From Roseiarcus sp963820795 (GTDB lineage: Bacteria > Pseudomonadota > Alphaproteobacteria > Rhizobiales > Beijerinckiaceae), in assembly GCA_963820795.1 (NCBI GenBank), contig CAWGBJ010000010.1:1-64000 (forward strand): DNA of 64,000 nt. Reading direction: 5' to 3'. The notes below the pieces were generated by a model. That model had not been told where the DNA came from. It saw nothing but the letters and a program-made list of their open reading frames with translations, and ran no database searches. This document shows positions 27,287-34,428 of this stretch, piece by piece. The first letter of the stretch is position 1, and every line of letters starts with the position of its first letter. The position numbers and the translations under genes are program-made.

Positions 27287-28807
27287 TTAGGCGCTGGTCA
27301 GGCCAAGCCGGATCATCTGGTAGGAGTAAGGCGCCAGCTTCGCGGTCAGCCGACCGTCCGCGACTTCGGCGGCGGCCGCCTTTTTCGGCGTGACCTGCAG
27401 CGGATTGCTCAACGTATTGACCGCATCAAGCTTGTTGTTCGTCATCGTCTGGCAGTCCAGGATCCTCGCCTCGCCGAAACCTTGCAGGTCGACCTCGACG
27501 TCGAGCGTCTCGTCCGCGTGCCGGTTGATTGCGAAGAACGTCACCGTGTCGCCCTCTTCGTCGTAAACGCCGGAGATGTCCAGGTAGGGCACGTTGTCGG
27601 CGACATCGGCGTCATAGCCAGGCGACCGGACCCTGAGCTCGAGGGCGTCGCCGCGCCCGTAAACCGAGGCGAAGAAGTAGGGGTAGTAGATCGTCTGCCG
27701 CCAGGCGGCCCCGCCAGGCTCGGTCATGATTGGCGCGATCACGTTCACCAATTGCGCGATGCAGGCGATGCTCACGACGTCGGAGCGACGAATGAAGGTG
27801 TTGAGGATGCAGCCGACCTGGAGCGCGTCCTCGAAATTGTAGATGTCCTCCACCAGTCGCGGCGCATGCGGCCACCCCTCCGAGCCGCCGAGAATCGCCC
27901 GATCCTGCGCGTTGGAATGATACCAGACGTTCCATTCGTCGAAGGAGATCGTCACCCTCTTGCGGCTGCGCTTCGACGCACGGACGAACTCGATCGTCGA
28001 AGCGATGGCGTTGATATAGGCGTCGAGCTTGGCGTTGAGGGCGAGGTATTCGGCGGTATTTTTCGCGCGGTTGGCGAAATACATGTGCAGGGAAATGTGG
28101 TCGACCGCATCATACGTATGCTCGAGGACGATGCGCTCCCACTCGGGATAGGTCTTCATGTCGGAATTCGACGACCCGCAGACGATCAGCCGGAGCGAAC
28201 TGTCGAAGGCGCGGAGGGTCTTGGCGACCTCGTTGGCGAGACGGCCGTATTCGTCCGCCGTCTTGTGGCCGATCTGCCAGGGCCCATCCATCTCGTTGCC
28301 GAGGCACCAGTGCTTGACCCCGAACGGCTCCGCGCGCCCGTGCTTCTTGCGCAGGTCGCCCCAATAGCTGCCGGTCGGGCCGTTCACGTATTCGACAAAG
28401 TTGCGCGCTTCGTCGAGCCCGCGCGAGCCCAGGTTGATGGCGAGCATCATTTCCGCGCCGGCGGCGTCGCACCACCGGGCGAACTCATGCACGCCGACCG
28501 CATTGGACTCGGAGGTATGCCAAGCCAGGTCGAGCCGCGTCGGCCGCTCCTCGCGCGGGCCGACGCCGTCTTCCCAATTGTAGGCGGAGACGAAATTACC
28601 GCCGGGGTAGCGCACGATCGGAACCTTCAGCTCCCGAACCAGTTCGATCACGTCCTTCCGCATGCCATCGGCGTTTGCGGACGGATGATCCGGCTCGTAG
28701 ATCCCGGTGTAGATCGCCCGTCCCAGGTGTTCGAGGAACGCGCCGTATAACCGGTCGTCGATCTTCGCGATCCGATAGTCCCGATGGGCAGTAACCGACG
28801 CGCGCAT
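27287..28807 (-). CDS. abfA: alpha-L-arabinofuranosidase, GH51
   Basis: The 506-residue protein matches GH51 throughout: the N-terminal region with AFLEHLGRAIYTGIYEPDHP and VPIVRYPGGNFVSAYNWEDG, the acid/base Glu in KHWCLGNEMDGPWQ (near residue 173), and the nucleophile Glu in ISFDEWNVWYH (near 292). A C-terminal beta-domain (DTVTFFAINRHADETLDVEV) follows. There is no signal peptide, so it acts in the cytoplasm on imported arabinosides, releasing L-arabinose from alpha-linked chains. It is divergent from the binding-protein gene at 29117 and shares its control region. Confidence 0.95.
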   Translation of the reverse strand: MRASVTAHRDYRIAKIDDRLYGAFLEHLGRAIYTGIYEPDHPSANADGMRKDVIELVRELKVPIVRYPGGNFVSAYNWEDGVGPREERPTRLDLAWHTSESNAVGVHEFARWCDAAGAEMMLAINLGSRGLDEARNFVEYVNGPTGSYWGDLRKKHGRAEPFGVKHWCLGNEMDGPWQIGHKTADEYGRLANEVAKTLRAFDSSLRLIVCGSSNSDMKTYPEWERIVLEHTYDAVDHISLHMYFANRAKNTAEYLALNAKLDAYINAIASTIEFVRASKRSRKRVTISFDEWNVWYHSNAQDRAILGGSEGWPHAPRLVEDIYNFEDALQVGCILNTFIRRSDVVSIACIAQLVNVIAPIMTEPGGAAWRQTIYYPYFFASVYGRGDALELRVRSPGYDADVADNVPYLDISGVYDEEGDTVTFFAINRHADETLDVEVDLQGFGEARILDCQTMTNNKLDAVNTLSNPLQVTPKKAAAAEVADGRLTAKLAPYSYQMIRLGLTSA

Positions 28808-28879
28808 GTTTTCCTCGCCTCAATATCAAGAAGTTGGATATATAGGAGCCGGTTTAGGCGCCCTCGTCAAGCTCTCGAG

Positions 28880-28904
28880 CGGACTCCTCAGGGTCCGATT
28901 TTTT
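28880..28904 (+). terminator. terminator-like hairpin in the leader of the first importer operon
   Basis: CGGAC and GTCCG (28880-28884, 28893-28897) are followed by A and six T. No plus-strand gene ends here, so if it is active it would attenuate transcripts started upstream of it, or isolate the divergent GH51 promoter. A short palindrome CCTCAGACTGAGG follows (about 28914-28926). Confidence 0.4.
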
Positions 28905-29116
28905 GAAGCGATCCCTCAGACTGAGGAGGTTGCAGTCCCTCCGCGCGGCTCGGGCTTCTGTCTTCCTGGACGACAGTCAATATCATGTTCGTTGATTGAA
29001 TCCTCTTGGCGCCCCGCGCTTTCCTCGCTACCATCGTAATGCAAGGCTTCCCGAAGACGCTTTCTCACGACGCGACCGAACGGAAAGCCGGCGGCCACAT
29101 TTTGGGAGGAATCGAA

Positions 29117-30388
29117 ATGATCCGCAAAGTCTTATACGCGGCTTTGGCGAGCACCGCGCTCATGATTGGAGCGGCGCAGGCCGCCGAAACCATCGTCTGG
29201 TGGGACTTCCTCAGCGGCGGCGACGGAGTCCGCATGAAGGCCATGCTCGATCAGTTCAACAAGGAGCATGAGGGCAAAGTTCATATCGACGCGACGACGC
29301 TGGAATGGGGCGTGCCGTTCTATACCAAGGTGCAGACCTCGACGGCCACCGGCCAGGGGCCCGACATCATGACCTATCACGAGTCGCGGATACCGCTCGG
29401 GATCTCGACCGGCGTGCTGAGCGTGCTCACGCCGGAAGAACTGGCCGCCGCCGACATAAAGGGCAGCGACTTCGGCCCCGCCAACTGGAAGGCCGCGCAG
29501 GGAGATGATGGCAAGCAATATGCCGTTCCGCTCGATATCCACTCGATCATCCTCTACTACAACAAGGACCTTCTGAAGAAGGCCGGACTGCTCGGCGACG
29601 ACGGCAAGCCGAAAGGCCTCGACGGCGCGGCGAACTTCGACGCGGCGGTGGCGAAACTGACGACAAACGGCGTTTCGGGGCTTTCGGTGCCTGACGACGG
29701 CGCGACCGGGTGGCGCATCTTCTACACCCTGCTCAACCAGCAGGACGGAGAGTTCCTCAAGGACGGCAAGTTCCTCGCAGGCGACAACCTCGAGAAGGCG
29801 ACGACCGCGCTCGCCGAAATGCAGAAATGGATCAAGAGCGGCTGGGCGCCGTCGAACACCGAATATCCGGCCTCGATCGCTCTCTTCACCTCCGGGAAGG
29901 CCGCAATGCACATCAACGGCGTCTGGGAAGTCCCGACGATGGTTGACCTCGCCAAGAAGGGTCAGCTGTTCGACTGGGGCGCGGTCCAGATCCCGACCTT
30001 CTACCTCCACCCCGCCACCTGGGCGGATTCGCACTCGTTTGCGATCCCCGACCGCAAGGGCAACCCGGTGCCGCCCGAGAAGCGCAAGCTCGTGCTCGAC
30101 ACCATCCACTGGTTCAACGTCCATTCGATCGAATGGGCCGCCGGCGGCCATATCCCCGCCTATCTGCCGGTGCAGGAGAGCCAGGCGTTCAAGGACCTGA
30201 AGCCGAACTCCGAGTATTCGTCGCTCGCCAAGACCGCAGTGTTCGATCCGCGGTCGGTTCTCGCGGGCGTCGCTTCCCCGGTCTACGATGCAGCAGGCAA
30301 CTACATCGTGCCGGCGATGCAGGGAGAAATTGCGCCCGCCGACGCCGCCAAGCAGATGCGCGACGACCTGCAGGCCCTGGTCAAGTAG
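29117..30388 (+). CDS. sugar ABC transporter substrate-binding protein
   Basis: The 423-residue secreted protein has a signal peptide (cleavage after ALMIGAAQA, about residue 22) and the type-1 extracellular binding-protein layout: TIVWWDFLSGGDGVRMKAML, GQGPDIMTYHESR, VPLDIHSIILYYNKDLLKKA and FTSGKAAMHINGVWEVP. The start at 29117 has GGGAGG seven bases upstream. It belongs to the CUT1 oligosaccharide uptake group and leads an operon with two permeases and an ATPase. Its neighbour GH51 suggests arabino-oligosaccharide as ligand. A hairpin follows the gene. Confidence 0.9.
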   Translation: MIRKVLYAALASTALMIGAAQAAETIVWWDFLSGGDGVRMKAMLDQFNKEHEGKVHIDATTLEWGVPFYTKVQTSTATGQGPDIMTYHESRIPLGISTGVLSVLTPEELAAADIKGSDFGPANWKAAQGDDGKQYAVPLDIHSIILYYNKDLLKKAGLLGDDGKPKGLDGAANFDAAVAKLTTNGVSGLSVPDDGATGWRIFYTLLNQQDGEFLKDGKFLAGDNLEKATTALAEMQKWIKSGWAPSNTEYPASIALFTSGKAAMHINGVWEVPTMVDLAKKGQLFDWGAVQIPTFYLHPATWADSHSFAIPDRKGNPVPPEKRKLVLDTIHWFNVHSIEWAAGGHIPAYLPVQESQAFKDLKPNSEYSSLAKTAVFDPRSVLAGVASPVYDAAGNYIVPAMQGEIAPADAAKQMRDDLQALVK

Positions 30389-30405
30389 AGCCCCGACACA
30401 AGCGG

Positions 30406-30428
30406 CGGCGTCGGCTGGTCCGACGCCG
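30406..30428 (+). terminator. intercistronic hairpin after the binding-protein gene
   Basis: A perfect 9-bp stem (CGGCGTCGG at 30406-30414, CCGACGCCG at 30420-30428) has a 5-base loop and no T-run. It lies between binding-protein and permease genes, where such stems commonly protect the upstream message and lower downstream expression. Confidence 0.55.
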
Positions 30429-30454
30429 ACCTTCCCGGACGAGACGCCGCGGCA

Positions 30455-31339
30455 ATGCTCAGAAGCAAGCGCAGCGAGTATTTCGCAGCCGCGGTGCTGA
30501 TGGCGCCGTTCGTCGTCATCTACGCCGTCATTTTCGTCTATCCGACGATCAAAATGGTGCAGCTGAGCTTCACCAACGCGCCGCTGATCGGGCCGGGCGC
30601 AGTGGGTCGGCTTCGCCAATTACGTGCGTCTGTGGTCGGACCGGTTGTTCCACACCGCGATCTGGAACACCGCCTATTTCGTCGTCCTGAGCGTTATCCC
30701 GAGCACGCTGCTCGCGCTCGTTGCAGCCCTCGGAATCAATCGCCTGAAGGGCTGGATGCAGAGCCTCGTCCTCGTCGGCGTTTTTTCTGCCCCTACATCC
30801 TGCCCGTTTCGGTGGTTGTGACCGTTTGGGCCTGGATGTTCGACAAGGATTTCGGCATCGCCCAATATGTGATCGCCCCGTTCAACGACGGTCATCGCGT
30901 CAATATTTTTCGAACTATCCCGCTGTTCATGCCGGCGGTCGCGTTCATCACGGTGTGGTGGGGGATCGGATTCAACGTCCTCCTGTTCATCGCGGGCTTG
31001 CGCAACATTTCGAGTGAAATTTACGAAGCTGCCGAGCTCGACGGCGCGGGCCGCTGGACCCAGTTCAGCCGCATCACCTGGCCCCTGATCTGGCCGGTGA
31101 CGGTGCTGGTTTTCACCATCCAGCTGATCCTGCAACTCAAGATCTTCGACCAGGTTTATCTGTTTGCGGTCGGCGGCAGGACCAACGCGACCATGGTGAT
31201 GGTGCAGTACATCTACAGAGAGGCGTTCCAGCAGAACCACGGCGGCTTCGCCGACGCGGCGGCGTTGATCCTGTTCCTGCTCATCGTGGTGTTGTCGGTG
31301 CTGCAATTCCAGCTGCTTCGCGCGCGAGGCGAAAGATGA
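30455..31339 (+). pseudogene. sugar ABC transporter permease (first subunit), two compensating frameshifts
   Basis: The N-terminal helix region (AAAVLMAPFVVIYAVIFVYP) and C-terminal two thirds are in one frame, with the permease loop SEIYEAAELDGAGRWTQFSR, the EAA motif that docks the ATPase. The middle (VRLWSDRLFHTAIWNTAYFV to NRLKGWMQSLVLVGV) is in another frame. One extra base lies near 30597 and a second change near 30790 restores the frame. If real, about 60 residues would be nonsense, destroying two membrane helices. The pattern is also typical of sequencing error. The stop overlaps the next start (ATGA). Confidence 0.8.
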
Positions 31340-32230
31340 CCGCGTCCGTCCACGCCGGCGACGAAGTCGTCGCCTCCGCTCGCACCAGACGGTTGGAGGC
31401 GCCTGCGACATCTCGATCTCGTCGGGCTTCTCATCACCGTGGTCACGTTGTTCGGCGCCGTGCTGTGGGCGTTTCCGCTCTATTGGGGGCTCGTGACGAC
31501 GTTCAAGCCGGAATATCTGGTCGTGAAGCCAGTCGTCCACCTCTGGCCGGAGCACTTCACGGTCGAAAACTACATCCATGTCCTGATGGAGACCAAGATC
31601 GGCCTGTGGTACATCAACTCGCTGATCACCTCGGGGGCCGTGACGGTGATCGTCGTGATGATGGCCGCCGGCGCCGGCTACGCGATCTCGCAGCTGAATT
31701 TCCCCGGACGCCGCATCTTCTGGTGGATGATCCTGGCGAGCTTCATGGTTCCGATCCAGGCTCTGATCGTCAATCATTTCATCCTGATGAACAATTTCAC
31801 CTGATCAACACGCTGGCGGGCGTGGTCCTTCCGCAGCTCATCGCGCCCGTCACGGTCATCATCTACAAGCAGTTCTTCGATTCCGTGCCCAAGGATTTTC
31901 GCGAGGCCGCGGTGATCGACGGCGCCAACGAATTTCAGCTCCTCTTCCGGATCTATCTACCGATGAACTGGGGCATCACCACCGCGCTGGCGATCATCAC
32001 CTTCATCGGGGCCTGGAATCTACTTCCTGTGGCCATTCCTGGCGATCAGCTCCGAGGACAAGATGAACATCACCGTGGGGATCACCCAGGTCCACGACGC
32101 CTTCGGCGTCCAGTACGCGCGCGACCTCGCCGTGGCGATGCTCGCCGCCCTGCCGGTCGCCTTGGTCTACCTGATTTTCCAGCGCAGGGTGACCCAGGCC
32201 ATCATGTTGTCGGCGGGAATCAAGGGATGA
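31336..32230 (+). pseudogene. sugar ABC transporter permease (second subunit), three frameshifts
   Basis: The conserved protein can be read across three single-base changes: an extra T near 31394, a missing C near 31800, and an extra C near 32032. Pieces include LLITVVTLFGAVLWAFPLYW, PGRRIFWWMILASFMVP, the EAA loop DFREAAVIDGANEFQLLFRI, and VALVYLIFQRRVTQAIM. It is a CUT1-type inner-membrane subunit partnering the permease just upstream. Its stop overlaps the ATPase start at 32227. Each error is a one-base insertion or deletion in otherwise conserved sequence. Confidence 0.8.
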
Positions 32231-33339
32231 GCATGCCGTCCAAGGACGAGGCCGCTTCGACGCCGCATGTCGAACTGAGGCGGGTGACCAAGCGCTACGG
32301 AAGCGTGACCGCGATCCACGACCTCAGCCTTTCCGTCGAGAAGGGATCGTTCACGGCGCTGCTCGGCCCTTCGGGCTGCGGCAAGTCGACGCTCTTGCGC
32401 ATGATCGCGGGCCTCGAGCAGATAACCGCCGGCCAATGCTTCATCGACGATGTCGACGTCACCGAGTTGGCGCCCGCCCGGCGGCGGATAGCGATGGTGT
32501 TCCAATCCTACGCGCTCTACCCGCATATGACGGTCAGACAAAACATCGCCTTCTCGCTCTCTGTCGCCGGCGCGCCGCGCAAGGTCCAGGACGAGCGCGC
32601 GCTGGAAGTCGCGCGCATCCTGCAGCTCGAACCGTATCTCGATCGTCGGCCCGCAGAGCTTTCCGGCGGCCAGCGCCAGCGTGTGGCGATCGGACGCGCG
32701 CTCGTGCGCAAGCCCGAGGTGTTTCTATTCGACGAGCCACTGTCCAACCTCGACGCCAAGCTCCGCGTGCAGATGCGTCTCGAACTCGCCAAGCTCCATG
32801 CCGATCTCGGCACGACGATGATTTACGTGACTCACGACCAGACCGAGGCAATGACCCTTGCCGACAGGATTGTCGTTCTCGACAAGGGAAGCATCTCGCA
32901 GGTCGGCTCGCCGCTCGAACTCTACAATGCGCCGGCCAACAAGTTCGTTGCGGCGTTCATCGGCTCGCCAAGCATGAATTTCTTCGAGGTCGGGGTCGCG
33001 GCCATGAACGGTCGAACGGCAAGCGTTGTGCTTCCCGGAGGACGGAAGGCCGAGATCGGTCTTAAGACCAACCCCGCCGACGCGCAATCGGCGGAACTCG
33101 GCGTTCGTCCGGAACATCTGACCGTCGTCGATCCGCAGGACCCGACCGCCACGCTCAACGGCGCCATCGCCCTTGTCGAGCATCTCGGCAACGCGACACT
33201 TCTTTATGTCGACACGCCGGCCGGGCAACTCATCGTCGAAGGCGAAGGCGACCTCGAAGCGAAGACCGGCGCCGCCGTCGGCCTCCAGCTGCTTGCGAGT
33301 CATGCGCATCTCTTTGGCGTGACCGGGGCGGTTCTTTGA
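32227..33339 (+). CDS. ABC transporter ATPase of the MsmK/UgpC type
   Basis: The 370-residue protein has Walker A (GPSGCGKST), Q-loop (VFQSYALYPHM), signature LSGGQRQR, Walker B (VFLFDEPLSNLDAK), switch His (YVTHDQTEAMT) and a C-terminal OB-like regulatory domain with ELGVRPEHL. ATPases of this group often serve several CUT1 importers. It is the only importer ATPase in the window, while two binding-protein/permease sets are present, so it may energise both. The start overlaps the preceding stop. Confidence 0.95.
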   Translation: MSMPSKDEAASTPHVELRRVTKRYGSVTAIHDLSLSVEKGSFTALLGPSGCGKSTLLRMIAGLEQITAGQCFIDDVDVTELAPARRRIAMVFQSYALYPHMTVRQNIAFSLSVAGAPRKVQDERALEVARILQLEPYLDRRPAELSGGQRQRVAIGRALVRKPEVFLFDEPLSNLDAKLRVQMRLELAKLHADLGTTMIYVTHDQTEAMTLADRIVVLDKGSISQVGSPLELYNAPANKFVAAFIGSPSMNFFEVGVAAMNGRTASVVLPGGRKAEIGLKTNPADAQSAELGVRPEHLTVVDPQDPTATLNGAIALVEHLGNATLLYVDTPAGQLIVEGEGDLEAKTGAAVGLQLLASHAHLFGVTGAVL

Positions 33340-33373
33340 CTTCTCGCGAATGAGGATGTCGAGCGCAGACAGC

Positions 33374-34303
33374 TCAGGCCTCGGTGGTCAACCTCAGCAC
33401 GATGTCCTGATCATAGTTGCCGAACCCGCGTCCGAAGATGTTGACGCCGCCCGGATGGCGCGCATCCGGCTTGACCTCTATCCGCAGCCGAATCGAGTGG
33501 TGGGCGGAAATGTCGAAATCCTTGGGCGTGAGCGAGGAGATTTTCACGCCGTCGACGAATGCGCCATCCGGCGTCACCCGCCAGCTCTTGAGCATGCCGT
33601 ACTGGCTTCCTTTCAGCTTCCACCAATCGGGGGTGAAAACCCCCCGCTGATCGCCGAAATCGCCGGGGCTCGTCCAGGCTCCAACCTCCCTTCCGTTGAT
33701 GGCGATCGTGATGTCGGAAGGCCAGTCGGCCGAAGTGCCCGGAACCTCCGAGGAGAGCTCGAGGGAAAACTCGAGCGCCACCACAGCTTTGCCGACCAGC
33801 CGCGCATTGTTGGGGAATTGGTACTCGACAAAGCCGCGCGTGAACCACATCAGGCCGGCATTCATTCGGTCCGGATTGAGAAACGTTCCGGGAATGTCGA
33901 GCAAGCCGATGATCCCCTGCGGCGAGCAAAGGCCGCAAGGAGCGCTCACTTCGCAACTCGTGTAGAGGCCGATCGGCATCGCCACCTCGATCGCGTTGGC
34001 GTCGGCGCCGGCGAGATCGTCGCGGAACATCACCAGCACCTCGTCGAAGGCAGAAAAGCAGCGCTTCTGACTGCCTTTTCGACCTTTTTTCGTCTCTGTC
34101 CGAATGAGGCCCGCAGACTCCAGAATCTGCAGGTTGGACGAGACCGTCGACTGGGGAAGTTTGAGAGCGGCGACGATGTCGTTCACGTTGACGCCGGGAC
34201 GGCGGTGCAACAGACGCAGAATGCGCGCGCGCGCCGGAGAAGCGAGGCCGCGAAGAACCTCGGGCCGCTCCTCGGGATCGATCACCAGGAAATTGCGCGA
34301 CAT
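33374..34303 (-). CDS. ArsR-type regulator with C-terminal beta-rich domain
   Basis: The first 90 residues form an ArsR winged helix (VLRGLASPARARILRLLHRR, then NDIVAALKLPQSTVSSNLQI as the recognition helices). About 215 further residues follow, rich in beta strands and in Gly/Asp/Trp (ADWPSDITIAINGREVG, PDWWKLKGSQYGMLKSW). That layout suggests a jelly-roll ligand-binding domain, unlike the short metal-sensing ArsR proteins. A sugar effector is inferred from the position between the importer operon and the GH2 gene, from which it diverges. The two likely share control in 34304-34428. Confidence 0.8.
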   Translation of the reverse strand: MSRNFLVIDPEERPEVLRGLASPARARILRLLHRRPGVNVNDIVAALKLPQSTVSSNLQILESAGLIRTETKKGRKGSQKRCFSAFDEVLVMFRDDLAGADANAIEVAMPIGLYTSCEVSAPCGLCSPQGIIGLLDIPGTFLNPDRMNAGLMWFTRGFVEYQFPNNARLVGKAVVALEFSLELSSEVPGTSADWPSDITIAINGREVGAWTSPGDFGDQRGVFTPDWWKLKGSQYGMLKSWRVTPDGAFVDGVKISSLTPKDFDISAHHSIRLRIEVKPDARHPGGVNIFGRGFGNYDQDIVLRLTTEA

Positions 34304-34428
34304 TTTCGGGCCCGCCCCGACTCGGATAAACGACTTTTGTATCAGGTTTTCGGATATTTGAGCTTCCCCAATTTCGGAAGGAAGGGCGCGCTGTCCAGGT
34401 CAGATCGGGACCGTTTTTGGAGCTTGTC

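Noticed and set aside
27482..28750. 422-codon open frame on the plus strand
   Set aside because: It is antisense to the intact GH51 gene, whose active-site motifs fix the coding strand. High GC makes long shadow frames common.
30455..32230. Permease frame changes as programmed frameshifting
   Set aside because: The changes are not at slippery runs, include both insertions and deletions, and occur five times in two genes. Error or decay is simpler.
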